From Marinomonas agarivorans (lineage in GTDB: Bacteria; Pseudomonadota; Gammaproteobacteria; Pseudomonadales; Marinomonadaceae), in the NCBI GenBank assembly GCA_002173415.2, contig NHNK02000003.1, positions 62,001-126,000 on the forward strand: a stretch of 64,000 bases of DNA, read 5' to 3'. Every line of letters begins with the position of its first letter. Position 1 is the first letter of the stretch. The notes under the pieces are model-generated. The model had not been told where the DNA came from. It worked only from the letters and a program-made list of their open reading frames with translations, and ran no database searches. Shown in pieces: positions 1 to 9,175 of this stretch. The translations under genes and the position numbers were made by a program.

Positions 1-390
1 GATGCATTTGATACCAACAACCTAAAAGGCAAAGTGATTGGCGCACAACGTTCAACCATTGCTGCACAATACCTAGAAGACAACTTTGCAGACACGGCAA
101 AACTGAAATTCTATGACACACAAGATAATGTGTACCTTGATCTGCAAGCCGGCCGCTTGGACATAGTGTTATCCGATGAACTACCAACCTACAACTGGTT
201 AAAATCATCAGGTAATGGCGACAAATTCAGCTTTAAAGGTGAAGCATTCAAAAAAGACGACAACATTGGTATTGCCGTTCGTAAAGGCGACAAGTTGAAA
301 GAAAAATTCAACACAGCACTAGCGGAAATTTTAGCCGACGGTACTTATCAAGAAATTAATGCAAAATACTTCCCATTCTCTATTTACTAA
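1..390 (+). CDS. Basic amino acid ABC transporter, periplasmic binding protein (3' part)
   Basis: The frame is open from the first base, so the gene starts outside the window; the visible 129 residues are the C-terminal part of a type-2 periplasmic binding protein. The segment GAQRSTIAAQYLED followed by YDTQDNVYLDLQAGRLD is the hinge and second lobe typical of the HisJ/ArgT/ArtJ family, which captures histidine, lysine, arginine or ornithine in the periplasm. The ending, with the pattern ADGTYQEINAKYF, is the usual terminus of this family. Two permease genes follow on the same strand after a terminator-like hairpin, which would let the binding protein be made in excess over the permeases. The ligand cannot be told from this fragment. 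Confidence 0.9.
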   Translation, partial: DAFDTNNLKGKVIGAQRSTIAAQYLEDNFADTAKLKFYDTQDNVYLDLQAGRLDIVLSDELPTYNWLKSSGNGDKFSFKGEAFKKDDNIGIAVRKGDKLKEKFNTALAEILADGTYQEINAKYFPFSIY

Positions 391-490
391 ATCGATTCAC
401 TTAGTGAACTTGCCTACTTTCGAAACGAATATCGAAAAAAGCATCGAAACAAGTGTCTAAACAGTAAAGAGAATAGAGTAATGCGAATGA

Positions 491-541
491 AAAGCCCGAA
501 TTGAGTAATTGTTTCTACTGTGCTGAATTTGGGCTTTTTGT
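491..541 (+). terminator. Attenuating terminator between binding protein and permeases
   Basis: AAAGCCCGAATT (491-502) pairs with AATTTGGGCTTT (526-537) with one G-U pair, followed by a run of T. It lies between the binding-protein gene and the first permease. A partial terminator here is a common way to lower permease expression relative to the binding protein; that role is inferred. Confidence 0.75.
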
Positions 542-565
542 TATTGGCTATCCGAGAAAAAGACT

Positions 566-1255
566 ATGATTGATCTACACGGCTTTGGTCACCAACTCTG
601 GCTTGGTGCCTTGATCACAATCGAACTGGCGTTTGCCTCCTTAGCAGTGGGGCTAGTATTAGGCTTGATTGGCGCATCGGCCAAATTGTCGTCTGTGCCG
701 GTATTTAAATGGCTGGCAGATGCCTACACCACCATTATTCGTGGTATCCCTGAGTTACTGACAGTTCTAATTATCTACTTCGGCGCCACCACCGTATTAA
801 TGGCCATTGCCAGTCAATTTGGTTATGACGAATATATAGAAATCGGCCCATTTGCCGCAGGCGTTACCGCATTGGGGCTAACATTTGGCGCTTACGCCAC
901 AGAAGTGTTTCGTGGCGCACTGCAAGCCATCCCCAAAGGTCAAAAAGAAGCCGCCGTTGCACTCGGCATGTCACGCTGGCGTATTTTTTATCGCATTACC
1001 TTACCCCAAGTATGGCGTTTAGCCTTACCAGGGTTAGGTAATTTGTTTCTGGTATTGCTCAAAGATACCGCCCTCGTCTCGGTAGTTGGCCTAGACGACA
1101 TCATGCGCAAAGCCAATATTGCCGTGAGCAGTACCAAAGAGCCGTTTTTATTTTATTCCGCCGCTGCCTTCTTATATTTAGGCTTAACCATCGTCTCTAT
1201 GGCTATGGTCCATCTACTGGAAAAACGTGCCAATCGCGGCATTAAAACAACATAG
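566..1255 (+). CDS. Basic amino acid ABC transporter permease (HisQ-like)
   Basis: A 229-residue inner-membrane permease, the same length class as HisQ (about 228). It has about five hydrophobic segments and the EAA loop (GALQAIPKGQKEAAVALGMS, about residues 115-135) that docks on the ABC ATPase. With the following permease it should form the heterodimeric channel for histidine/arginine-type amino acids. The ATPase gene is not in the window downstream, so it probably lies upstream of the binding protein. Substrate is inferred from the family only. Confidence 0.9.
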   Translation: MIDLHGFGHQLWLGALITIELAFASLAVGLVLGLIGASAKLSSVPVFKWLADAYTTIIRGIPELLTVLIIYFGATTVLMAIASQFGYDEYIEIGPFAAGVTALGLTFGAYATEVFRGALQAIPKGQKEAAVALGMSRWRIFYRITLPQVWRLALPGLGNLFLVLLKDTALVSVVGLDDIMRKANIAVSSTKEPFLFYSAAAFLYLGLTIVSMAMVHLLEKRANRGIKTT

Positions 1256-1272
1256 GGCACAAGAGGTATCGT

Positions 1273-1986
1273 ATGGATTTTTCTGTTGTTATTGAGTATT
1301 TCCCCAAACTGCTAGAAGGCGCATGGGTCAGCGTACAACTGATCTTTTTATCCGTGCTACTAGGTGGCATATTTGCCTTACCTATTGCGCTTGCCCGTAC
1401 ATCCAAAAACCCGTTTGTAAATGGTCTGCCGTTTTTATACATCTTCTTTTTCCGTGGTACGCCCTTACTGGTACAAATTTTCCTTGTTTACTACGGCGCT
1501 TCTCAATTTGAAGTGGTACGTGAAAGTGTGTTCTGGCCCATTTTAAGAGAACCGTTTTGGTGTGCCATCATTGCCTTTACCTTGAACACATCGGCTTACA
1601 CGGCCGAAATTTTCCGTGGTGCCATTCAAGCCATTCCCGTGGGCGAAGTAGAAGCCTGTAAAACCCTAGGTATGACAAAAGTACAAATGTATCGTCGCAT
1701 TCTCCTGCCGAGAGCCTTTGGCATCGTACTGCCTGCTTATGGTAATGAAATTATCCTCATGCTAAAAGGCAGCGCCCTTGCCAGCACCATCACCATTCTC
1801 GATTTAACTGGCATGGCAAGAACCATCATTGCCAGAACCTACACCCCCATCGAAATCTTCTTAACCGCAGGTGTGATCTACTTAGCAATCAGCATGCTTG
1901 TCATCGCTATTTTTAAGCAAATTGAAAAACGCCAAAACAGCTACCTTGGCCCCATTGGCTCCATCAAGGTGCCAGACAAGGGGTAA
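1273..1986 (+). CDS. Basic amino acid ABC transporter permease (HisM-like)
   Basis: A 237-residue inner-membrane protein, matching HisM in length (about 238). Multiple membrane segments are visible, with an EAA loop (GAIQAIPVGEVEACKTLGMT) in the C-terminal half. It starts 17 bases after the HisQ-like gene and is clearly in the same operon. It is expected to be the second half of the permease heterodimer. No ATPase gene follows; hairpins and then a transposase gene come next. Confidence 0.9.
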   Translation: MDFSVVIEYFPKLLEGAWVSVQLIFLSVLLGGIFALPIALARTSKNPFVNGLPFLYIFFFRGTPLLVQIFLVYYGASQFEVVRESVFWPILREPFWCAIIAFTLNTSAYTAEIFRGAIQAIPVGEVEACKTLGMTKVQMYRRILLPRAFGIVLPAYGNEIILMLKGSALASTITILDLTGMARTIIARTYTPIEIFLTAGVIYLAISMLVIAIFKQIEKRQNSYLGPIGSIKVPDKG

Positions 1987-2030
1987 AGCCAAATAAGAAG
2001 TAAAGAGCTAAAAAGGTAAAGAGACAAATC

Positions 2031-2060
2031 TATAACATCATCTCATTAGGTGATGTTATA
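2031..2060. repeat. Perfect 10-bp inverted repeat after hisM-like gene
   Basis: TATAACATCA (2031-2040) and TGATGTTATA (2051-2060) are perfect complements around a 10-base loop, about 45 bases after the permease stop codon. There is no T-run directly after it, so it may act as a 3' stabilising hairpin in front of the terminator that follows. Confidence 0.6.
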
Positions 2061-2061
2061 G

Positions 2062-2096
2062 GCTTACAAAAAATACCTGTAAGTTATATTTTTTTG
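2062..2096 (+). terminator. Rho-independent terminator of the amino acid ABC operon
   Basis: CTTACA (2063-2068) pairs with TGTAAG (2078-2083), followed shortly by a run of seven T. The stem is short, but the preceding 10-bp hairpin and the T-run make this the likely operon end. The rest of 1987-2338 holds no open frame or clear promoter that I can support. Confidence 0.5.
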
Positions 2097-2338
2097 ATTT
2101 TTTGATTGTCCCGTCCACACGTTAAACAGGAGCAAAACATCGCCAAATGTGTATGAATTATTGGGGATTTTGTAGCGAAAAGTCGTTTACTGTGTGGAAC
2201 ACAAATACATTAGAAAACGCTCTTTAACAAAGCAAATACAACCCTGTATAGTCCGACCTCATCCTTGCCGACTTTAGTTTGTATTACTCTCTGAGCGCAG
2301 TATGTATTTTAAGATGTTTGTGAGTTGGCAGCGTTTGG

Positions 2339-3310
2339 TTAATACAAAAGCAGTTCGCCTGTTAGTACACCATTCCACGCGGAGTAAGGAACAATCTTTC
2401 TAGGTGCTTGGGAGAATACGTTGATGTTATGCCAGACCTCATAAGGTGTTTTGCCATCTAGGTAATCATGGGGGCGAATACGGTTGTAATAATACGTAAA
2501 CTCTTTTATCTCTTGATTGAGTTGGGTAACGTTTTGAATAACCACTTGTCGTATTTTACTTTTGAAGGTACCAATAAAACGTTCTATTCGTCCATTTTGC
2601 CACGGGCAGGCGACTTCACTGCGTTGGTGTTTTATGCCTAGTAGAGTGAGTCCTATTTTAAAGGTGAGCGATGTGAAGCAGGTTTCATTATCGGTTTTTA
2701 TGGCATTGGGACGACCGTGTTGTTTACAGGTGGACCATAGTTGGTAGAGCAAGTTTAATGAGCTTTTGTTGGTTATGTACTGCAAACATAGACAGTAACG
2801 ACTGCCATAATCAATCATGGCAAATATTGTGTGTGAGTGCTTGTTTTGATCTGTGATTGTGGTTAGGTCTATCCCCCAGCACCGATTAATAGGAATGGTT
2901 TTTGGGCGTTTGTGTTTCAGTTTTCGTTTGAGTTTCTGGATATCGTAACGGTGTTGGATGAGTTTGCTGTATACGTAGGATTTACTTACAGTCATGCGTT
3001 TGCTTACCGCAAAGCGTCGGTTAAATAAGTGAGCAATATGGCGACAACCTAACGCAGGGTGAATGGCTTTCAGGTAAATAACTTCTCTTACGACCCAATC
3101 GGGCTTTTTTTGGTTGGCATAATTTACGTTTATAGTAGTTAATGCGTTGTTAGATAAATCAGGCGATGCGGCGGGGTAATAAAAGCGGTGAGAAGCGGTA
3201 TGCGGGCGAGAAAATGGGTAATGAAAGAAGGTGTTGATGTGTTGGAAGACAAGGCAAAATGTTCGATAAAGCCATTGGTAAGTGGTGCGAAGAAGGTGCC
3301 AGATAATCAT
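2339..3310 (-). CDS. DDE integrase-type transposase, stand-alone
   Basis: A 323-residue protein with a retroviral-type integrase core. The catalytic triad is visible as D148 (WGIDLTT), D207 (KTDNETCF) and E243 (NGRIERF), with exactly 35 residues between the second Asp and the Glu, the DDx35E signature of the IS3/IS481-like group. A helix-turn-helix-like region lies about residues 70-125. The C-terminal part (YYYNRIRPHDYLDGKTPYE) is also typical of these enzymes. No second reading frame and no convincing terminal inverted repeats were found at either side, so the ends of the element are unknown and it may be a relic or a one-ORF element. It sits between the amino acid transporter and glnK. Confidence 0.85.
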   Translation of the reverse strand: MIIWHLLRTTYQWLYRTFCLVFQHINTFFHYPFSRPHTASHRFYYPAASPDLSNNALTTINVNYANQKKPDWVVREVIYLKAIHPALGCRHIAHLFNRRFAVSKRMTVSKSYVYSKLIQHRYDIQKLKRKLKHKRPKTIPINRCWGIDLTTITDQNKHSHTIFAMIDYGSRYCLCLQYITNKSSLNLLYQLWSTCKQHGRPNAIKTDNETCFTSLTFKIGLTLLGIKHQRSEVACPWQNGRIERFIGTFKSKIRQVVIQNVTQLNQEIKEFTYYYNRIRPHDYLDGKTPYEVWHNINVFSQAPRKIVPYSAWNGVLTGELLLY

Positions 3311-3347
3311 CTTGTTCTAATCCTTGGTTAGAGTTGGTTTCGTGCAT

Positions 3348-3378
3348 AAAAAACGGGCCATGGTTAGGCCCGTTTTTT
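3348..3378. terminator. Bidirectional terminator between transposase and glnK
   Basis: AAAAAACGGGCC (3348-3359) and GGCCCGTTTTTT (3367-3378) form a perfect 12-bp stem with a 7-base loop. A/T runs on both sides let it stop transcription in either direction. It most likely ends the hemE-glnK transcript on the minus strand. Confidence 0.85.
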
Positions 3379-3422
3379 ATGAAATGATTTGCACTTTTAA
3401 TCGTGCTGATTGCGTAGGGTGA

Positions 3423-3761
<339 letters not shown>

Positions 3762-3776
3762 TTACCTTGCTCCTTT

Positions 3777-4856
3777 TTAATAGTCCATATCATCGTGATG
3801 ATATTTCATGCTCAATTGATGTACTGCGTCAATTAAATATTTGGGTTTTTCTGGGTCGACAAATTGGTGGATGCCATGACCAAGGTTAAATACATGGCCT
3901 GAGCCACGTCCGTAACCTTCTAGAACGAGTTCGACCTGATCACGAATAACTTGTTCATCTGCGTATAATACGCACGGGTCAAGGTTGCCTTGTAATGCCA
4001 CTTTGTCACCGACTCTGGCTCTGGCTTCGGCAATGTCTGTGGTCCAGTCTAACCCTAGTGCATCTGCTCCTGTTGCAGCAATATTTTCGAGCCATTGGCC
4101 ACCATTTTTGGTGAAGAGGATGACTGGGATTTTGCGACCTTCGTGTTCACGAATCAAACCGCCAAGAATTTGTTTCATGTAGAGGAGTGAGAATTGCTGA
4201 TACATAGGGCCACTTAGTACGCCGCCCCATGTGTCAAAAATTTGTACGGCTTGGGCGCCGGCTTTGATTTGTCCGTTGAGGTAATCGGTTACGGATAGAG
4301 CTAATTTGTGGAGCAGTTGATGCAGGACGTCTGGTGATTTGTACATCATGCCTTTGATGTGGCGGAAGTCTTTGCTTGAACCGCCTTCAACCATGTAGGT
4401 GGCTAGGGTCCAAGGGCTACCTGAGAAGCCGATAAGTGGTACACGACCGGAGAGGGCGTTACGTATTGTGGTGACGGCTTTCATGACGTAATCAAGGTCG
4501 TTGACGGAGGCAACTGGCAAGCTATCGACGTCAGCTTCAGTGCGAATGACTTTTTTGAATTTTGGCCCTTCGCCAACTTCAAAATACAAGCCTAAGCCCA
4601 TAGCATCTGGAATGGTTAAGATGTCAGAGAATAAGATGGCCGCATCGAGTTCGTAGCGTTCAAGAGGTTGTAAGGTGACTTCGCAGGCAAAATCATCGTT
4701 TTTACAGAGGCTTAAAAAATCGCCAGCGTTGGCGCGTGTTGCCCGATATTCTGGTAGATATCTGCCTGCTTGGCGCATCATCCAAACGGGGGTGGCGTCC
4801 ACAGGTTGTTTTAATAAAGCTCGTAAAAAACGATCATTTTTTAATTCTGGAAACAT
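3777..4856 (-). CDS. hemE: Uroporphyrinogen decarboxylase
   Basis: Catalyses the four decarboxylations of uroporphyrinogen III to coproporphyrinogen III in haem synthesis; cytosolic. The N-terminal signature [17 protein letters not shown] carries the invariant arginines, and [12 protein letters not shown] and HVFNLGHGI are further family motifs. The start at 4856 gives 359 residues beginning [10 protein letters not shown], close to the family norm (about 354) and with GGAG about 10 bases upstream. An upstream in-frame ATG at 4886 would only add ten unconserved residues. It is transcribed ahead of glnK. Confidence 0.95.
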   Translation of the reverse strand: MFPELKNDRFLRALLKQPVDATPVWMMRQAGRYLPEYRATRANAGDFLSLCKNDDFACEVTLQPLERYELDAAILFSDILTIPDAMGLGLYFEVGEGPKFKKVIRTEADVDSLPVASVNDLDYVMKAVTTIRNALSGRVPLIGFSGSPWTLATYMVEGGSSKDFRHIKGMMYKSPDVLHQLLHKLALSVTDYLNGQIKAGAQAVQIFDTWGGVLSGPMYQQFSLLYMKQILGGLIREHEGRKIPVILFTKNGGQWLENIAATGADALGLDWTTDIAEARARVGDKVALQGNLDPCVLYADEQVIRDQVELVLEGYGRGSGHVFNLGHGIHQFVDPEKPKYLIDAVHQLSMKYHHDDMDY

Positions 4857-5014
4857 CTGGTTACGACTCCAACAAACACATTGCAATAAATAATGCGGCT
4901 ATTCTACCTAAACTGCACAGGAAAGCAGAGGGTAAAGGCGGATATCTTGATGATAATCTAAAAAAACGTTTAAAAACAAAATGGTAGATCGGTTTTTGTG
5001 CTGTTTCGCTTTCA

Positions 5015-5545
5015 TTATATTGGATCGTTTGGTTTGGGGTGGATGCGCTTTTCTACGTAATGGCATAACGCATCTAGGGTATCTGGTGTGAAAGGTTTGC
5101 TGTGTTGCTGTGTCAGAATATCGTCAATGGACATAGAAGAAACAGACTCGACTTCGCTACTTTGTAGGGTGAGTGGGCCGTGTTCTGCTTCATTGTAATG
5201 ACAGGAGTAGAGTTTTCCCCAGATGCGGTAGCTTTCGCCTTGGGTGTAGAAAAGTCCGTGGCAGGTGAGTGGCGGTGTAATGCCTAGCTCTTCTTCTAGC
5301 TCCCGTTGCGCTGAGAGTAAGTAGCTTTCGCCAGCGGCAACAACGCCTCCTGTGGCAATGCCATAATAACTTGGGCAAAAACTTTTGCTGGCCGAGCGTT
5401 TTTGCACAATCAATTTTTGATCTTCGGTAAACACTAAAATATAAGTTGCTCGGTGGTAATCAATGCCAAAGCGCATTTTGTTACGGGCAACGGTGCCTAT
5501 GACGTCGTTTTTCTCGTTAACCAGTGTGATTATTTCATCATTCAT
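5015..5545 (-). CDS. NUDIX hydrolase (YfcD-like)
   Basis: A 176-residue protein with a complete Nudix box GVVAAGESYLLSAQRELEEE (about residues 89-108, then LGI), matching G-x5-E-x7-REUxEExGU. The region before it (VQKRSASKSFCPSYYGIATGG) resembles the isopentenyl diphosphate isomerase-like branch that includes E. coli YfcD. It should cleave a nucleoside-diphosphate-linked compound, but the substrate is not known. It stands alone, divergent from astE. Confidence 0.85.
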   Translation of the reverse strand: MNDEIITLVNEKNDVIGTVARNKMRFGIDYHRATYILVFTEDQKLIVQKRSASKSFCPSYYGIATGGVVAAGESYLLSAQRELEEELGITPPLTCHGLFYTQGESYRIWGKLYSCHYNEAEHGPLTLQSSEVESVSSMSIDDILTQQHSKPFTPDTLDALCHYVEKRIHPKPNDPI

Positions 5546-5734
5546 ATCAACAACTCGTAGAGCATTTATGCAATCGTATCGAACTGAAAACGTGTTAGGG
5601 AAACTTGCCTGTCAGCGACCTGCTTTTCACTTTTCATTTCTTTACTAGTGTATAGGACTTCGAATAAATTCCATAACAAGAGATACTATCGCCTTTGATT
5701 ACGCAACCTATAACAATTTAGCCAGAGTAATATT

Positions 5735-6748
5735 ATGCAGGCCTTCATTCAAAATAACGATTTATTAGCGTTCACCTTGGCGCATCCACAGCACGCAGAG
5801 CCAATCAGACAAACCAATCATTGGGCTACCATTACTTTAGAAGATACGGGTATTTTACGTATCGAACCTCAGCAAGGTTCTCAAATTAGTTTGGTAATTT
5901 CAGCTGGCGTACATGGCAATGAAACCGCACCAATGGAGTTGTTGAATAAGATTGTGCAGGATATTTTGGCTGGGCGTCTTGCTTGTTCTGTGCGACTTTT
6001 GGTGATCTTTGGCAATCCACCTGCTGCAAACATAGGGCAGCGTTTTACGCACACCAATATGAATCGCCTTTTTTCTGGTGCTTGGCAGACGGTTGATAAT
6101 TGGGAAGGGCACAGGGCAAAAACGATTGAAACCAGTATTAGTGATTTTTTTGCTGAGCAGCCCAAACATCAAAAACTGCATTATGATCTTCACACGGCGA
6201 TTCGTGGCTCAAAATATCCGAAATTTGCGGTGCATCCTTTCACTGGCGACAAGGCCTACGACGAACAACAGTTAGCCTTGCTGGCAGCGGCTGAAATTGA
6301 AGCGGTGTTGTTGTCTCATCAGCCAACAACAACTTTATCCTATTATTCTTATCATGTTCATGGGGCTCAAGCGTTTACGTTGGAGCTTGGGCAAGTCGCG
6401 CCTTTTGGTGAGAATGATCTGAATAAAGTTGCGGCGATGGATAAGGTGTTACGTGCGTTAATTGGTTCTGCCAAGTTATTGGCAGGCGATGCAAAGCGGT
6501 TAAAACTGTTTCAAGTCATTGATGTATTGACGAAAGATGCGGAAGACTATCAGTTGGTTATTCCCGCGGATTTCAAAAACTTTTCTGATTTTAAGCAAGG
6601 CCAAACATTGACTCATTCAAGCCTATCGAACTATCAAGTTAAGGCGGATGGGGATGCGCTTGTGTTTCCGAACACAAAATTACCGATTGGACAGAGGTCT
6701 GGTTTGGTGGTGAGACAAACAGATTTATCCCGCTTACAGCTAGAATAA
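5735..6748 (+). CDS. astE: Succinylglutamate desuccinylase
   Basis: A zinc-dependent AstE/ASPA family protein of 337 residues (family about 320-335). Zinc ligands are His60 and Glu63 in GVHGNETAP and His153 in YDLHTAIR; Glu217 in FTLELGQ is the likely general base. AstE releases succinate from N-succinylglutamate, the last step of the arginine succinyltransferase pathway. The other ast genes are absent from the window, so the gene is detached from its usual operon. The N-terminal length and motifs favour AstE over aspartoacylase. Confidence 0.88.
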   Translation: MQAFIQNNDLLAFTLAHPQHAEPIRQTNHWATITLEDTGILRIEPQQGSQISLVISAGVHGNETAPMELLNKIVQDILAGRLACSVRLLVIFGNPPAANIGQRFTHTNMNRLFSGAWQTVDNWEGHRAKTIETSISDFFAEQPKHQKLHYDLHTAIRGSKYPKFAVHPFTGDKAYDEQQLALLAAAEIEAVLLSHQPTTTLSYYSYHVHGAQAFTLELGQVAPFGENDLNKVAAMDKVLRALIGSAKLLAGDAKRLKLFQVIDVLTKDAEDYQLVIPADFKNFSDFKQGQTLTHSSLSNYQVKADGDALVFPNTKLPIGQRSGLVVRQTDLSRLQLE

Positions 6749-6837
6749 TGATAATGTGTTGCAACGAATTACTTTTTAAAGCTTGATTCATTATTGGCGA
6801 ATTTTTAGAAAGTAAATGGGCTTTATTCTTGCTGTGT

Positions 6838-7359
6838 ATGGTAAAAAACATGAAAAAATATTTTGAATCACTTGCTAGGCGTTTACTAAAAACAAAGTTT
6901 GTTGACCTTAAAGAAGAGGAAAAAAATGTTATTGAGGTCATTGCGAGCCAAAGCTCCATTGCCGAAGACGTAAACGAATCATTCCATGAACAGTTGTCTT
7001 TTGGACAGCGTGTAGCAGATCGTGTTTCTGCGTTTGGAGGGTCATGGCGTTTTATTCTTTTGTTTATCGCCATAATGATTGTTTGGGTAATGGTTAATAC
7101 TTTTCATTTGCTTGAGGCGACGCGCTTTGATCCTTATCCATTTATTCTACTGAATTTGATTTTGTCTACTTTGGCGGCTTTGCAGGCACCGATTATTATG
7201 ATGTCGCAAAACCGTCAAGCAGCTAAAGATCGTATGGAACTTTCGCAAAACTATAAAGTGACGCTCAAAACGGAACTTGAAATTATGTTATTGCACCAAA
7301 AAGTAGATGAACTAACCGCTTTAATTGCAAAAAAGGAACAAGAGAATGACAAAATTTAA
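6838..7359 (+). CDS. DUF1003 membrane protein
   Basis: About 173 residues. The core RVADRVSAFGGSWRFI, two membrane segments (FILLFIAIMIVWVMVNTF and PFILLNLILSTLAALQAPII) and the motif MMSQNRQAAKDRM identify DUF1003, a family of inner-membrane proteins of unknown function. The C-terminal end is a predicted coiled coil. The start is uncertain: TTG 6829, ATG 6838 and ATG 6850 are in frame and none has a strong ribosome site. It overlaps the next gene by 14 bases, so the two are probably co-translated. Confidence 0.8.
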   Translation: MVKNMKKYFESLARRLLKTKFVDLKEEEKNVIEVIASQSSIAEDVNESFHEQLSFGQRVADRVSAFGGSWRFILLFIAIMIVWVMVNTFHLLEATRFDPYPFILLNLILSTLAALQAPIIMMSQNRQAAKDRMELSQNYKVTLKTELEIMLLHQKVDELTALIAKKEQENDKI

Positions 7360-7909
7360 TGATCTCCTAACTGAGTTGTTGAGCTGGTTCAACACTTATC
7401 AGTCTGGGGTGTTATGGTCTGTATTCTTGCTATTAGTTTATTTTCTGGTGACCAGAAAAATCTTTCCACTCATTGATCGTAATGTGGAGAAAAGTGGATT
7501 TAAAGACAGCACTTTGAGAAAAGCTTACCATGTCGTGCGTTTATTGAGTGGCACAGTTACCTTAGTTGCTTTGCTGATTGTCTGGGGAGTAGATATTAGC
7601 GGCTTATTGTTGCTGTCGACATCTTTGCTAACTTTGACCGGCGTGGCTTTGTTCGCTAATTGGTCGTTACTCAGTAATATCACCGCTTATTTCGTTTTAC
7701 TTTTTCATACGGCGTATAAACGGGGAAATTTTATTCGCATATTAGAGATAGAAGAGGTGGTCGAGGGTTATATTGCCGATATTGGCATTTTTAACGTGAA
7801 GCTTATTACCGAAGACAGAGAGCAGATACTTTACCCTAATAATTTATTTTTAGCGCGTCCCACCATTATAAATCCTAAGAATCGCTTGAATACAAATAAA
7901 GAAGAATAA
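7346..7909 (+). CDS. Small mechanosensitive channel-like protein (MscS family, short form)
   Basis: From the ATG at 7346, which has AAGGA nine bases upstream, the protein is 187 residues. It has three hydrophobic segments and then the MscS core: a pore-helix region (GVALFANWSLLSNITAYFVL) and a beta domain (EEVVEGYIADIGIFNVKLIT). It stops soon after, so it lacks the C-terminal alpha/beta cage found in E. coli MscS (286 residues). It overlaps the DUF1003 gene. It may gate ions under membrane tension or have lost that role. Confidence 0.75.
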   Translation: MTKFNDLLTELLSWFNTYQSGVLWSVFLLLVYFLVTRKIFPLIDRNVEKSGFKDSTLRKAYHVVRLLSGTVTLVALLIVWGVDISGLLLLSTSLLTLTGVALFANWSLLSNITAYFVLLFHTAYKRGNFIRILEIEEVVEGYIADIGIFNVKLITEDREQILYPNNLFLARPTIINPKNRLNTNKEE

Positions 7910-7972
7910 CCATACGTTTTCTCAGAAAAGGCTTTCGTATGTGATTATTCTTTTTATTTGCGACTTATTTTG

Positions 7973-7988
7973 TTATGTTATAACGTAA
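7973..7988. promoter_or_regulatory. Candidate Zur operator upstream of znuA
   Basis: TTATGTTATAACGTAA is an imperfect palindrome around the perfect core GTTATAAC (7977-7984), with one mismatched pair. It resembles zinc-uptake-regulator boxes (ATGTTATAACAT type) and lies 63 bases before the znuA start, where a Zur box is expected. Inference from motif and position. Confidence 0.5.
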
Positions 7989-8051
7989 TTTTTCCATAAG
8001 GTTTTTATAGACAATTTTTTAGTTAAATTCTTGTAAGTAAGGATAAGGGTA

Positions 8052-9080
8052 ATGATCAAACAAACTGTGTTGGCAATTGGTCTGTTACAGGCGTTTTCAA
8101 TAAGTGCTGAAACGGCTTTGCCTAAAGTAACCACAAGTATTAAACCTGTCTCAATGGTGGTAAAGGCCGTTGCAGGTGAGTATGCAGACATTCAGCAAGT
8201 GGTCGGCAATAATGCGTCCCCACATGATTTTGCCCTAAGACCCTCTGATATTAGAAAAATTAACCAAGCTGATGCTGTGGTTTGGGTAGGCGAGTCTTTG
8301 GAGTCGTTTTTAGAAAAAAGTTTAGAAAACGCTGGCAAGTTAGACAACGCAATTGAATGGTTGGCGTTAGATGGTGTGACGCTCGCATCTTACAGTGAAC
8401 ATGATCACGATAAGCATGATGACCATAAAGGCCACGATCATCACGACGAACATGACCATCACAATGAGCATGATGAGCATAAAGGCCACGACCATCACGA
8501 CGAACATGATCATCACTATAAGCATGACGAACGCAAAGGTCACGACCATCATGGACATAATCACGGTGAGTTTGATCCGCATGTTTGGTTATCACCAGAT
8601 AACGCAATTGTGCTAGCTAAAGCTGTTGCACATCGATTGAGCGAGCTTGCTCCAAGCCATCATCAACACTACCAAGCGAATCTAGCCAATTTCATTGATG
8701 CGGTTGAAAAGCAAGAACAAGCAAGTAAAAACGCCTTGAAAGCGCTAGCAGATGTGAAATACATCGTCTTCCATGATGCTTACCATTATTTCGAAGAGCA
8801 CAATGGCATTTATCATGCTGCTGAAGTAGCGATTAATCCTGAGCGTAAGCCTGGGGCGAAAAAGGTCGCTCAGTTGCGCCATTTAATTGAAGATGATGGT
8901 GTTAGCTGTATTTATGCAGAGCCTCAATTTAGTGATGCCATTATTCATTCCCTAACGGAAGATTTGTCGGTAAAAATTGCGATGCTCGATCCATTAGGCA
9001 GTGATATCACGTTGAGTGAAACGGCTTATGTTGACTTTTTAGAGGCGCTAACACAGCAATTTTTAGCCTGTAAATCGTAA
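8052..9080 (+). CDS. znuA: Zinc ABC transporter, periplasmic zinc-binding protein
   Basis: A 342-residue cluster A-1 metal-binding protein with an N-terminal signal peptide (cleavage near residue 19). Zinc ligands include His58 (NNASPHDF), the histidine before FDPHVWLSP, and FHDAYHYF. A long His/Asp/Glu loop at about residues 115-175, typical of ZnuA, is here expanded by a duplicated 18-residue unit. It collects Zn2+ for ZnuBC. The usual znuC-znuB-zur genes are not adjacent. The candidate Zur box upstream supports zinc regulation. A disulphide-type Cys pair (SCIYAEP and the C-terminal LACKS) is also visible. Confidence 0.93.
   Translation: MIKQTVLAIGLLQAFSISAETALPKVTTSIKPVSMVVKAVAGEYADIQQVVGNNASPHDFALRPSDIRKINQADAVVWVGESLESFLEKSLENAGKLDNAIEWLALDGVTLASYSEHDHDKHDDHKGHDHHDEHDHHNEHDEHKGHDHHDEHDHHYKHDERKGHDHHGHNHGEFDPHVWLSPDNAIVLAKAVAHRLSELAPSHHQHYQANLANFIDAVEKQEQASKNALKALADVKYIVFHDAYHYFEEHNGIYHAAEVAINPERKPGAKKVAQLRHLIEDDGVSCIYAEPQFSDAIIHSLTEDLSVKIAMLDPLGSDITLSETAYVDFLEALTQQFLACKS
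8424..8560 (+). repeat. 54-bp tandem repeat in the znuA histidine loop
   Basis: Two copies of a 54-bp unit (8424-8477 and 8478-8531) and a degenerate third copy encode the repeated motif KGHDHHDEHDHH. The copies are nearly identical at the DNA level, so the duplication is recent relative to the surrounding gene. Copy number would set the size of the zinc-binding loop. Confidence 0.85.
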
Positions 9081-9175
9081 CGAAATAGGCTTTCTTTTAA
9101 GGAGGAAAAGTAACAATTTTCAGAGGTTTAGGTATACTATTTGCCAATCTAATTGCTACAGATTAAGAATAGGCT

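Noticed and set aside
3159-3347. 62-codon minus-strand ORF before the transposase, as a possible orfA
   Set aside because: It lies within and upstream of the transposase start in another frame, has no helix-turn-helix features and no frameshift signal was seen.
2100-3420. Defined insertion sequence with terminal inverted repeats
   Set aside because: I compared the flanks of the transposase gene by eye and found no matching terminal repeats or target duplication, so only the gene is called.
5881-6193. Two minus-strand ORFs inside astE
   Set aside because: They overlap conserved astE codons and have no features of their own.
6639-7073. 144-codon minus-strand ORF across astE end and DUF1003 start
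   Set aside because: Antisense to two better supported genes; no homology pattern seen.
7911-7941. Terminator after the MscS-like gene
   Set aside because: CATACG/CGTATG arms are only 6 bp with a long loop and no firm T-run; too weak to call.
8367-8607. Minus-strand open frames opposite the znuA histidine loop
   Set aside because: They are by-products of the repeated His/Asp codons on the plus strand; low-complexity peptides with no start signals.
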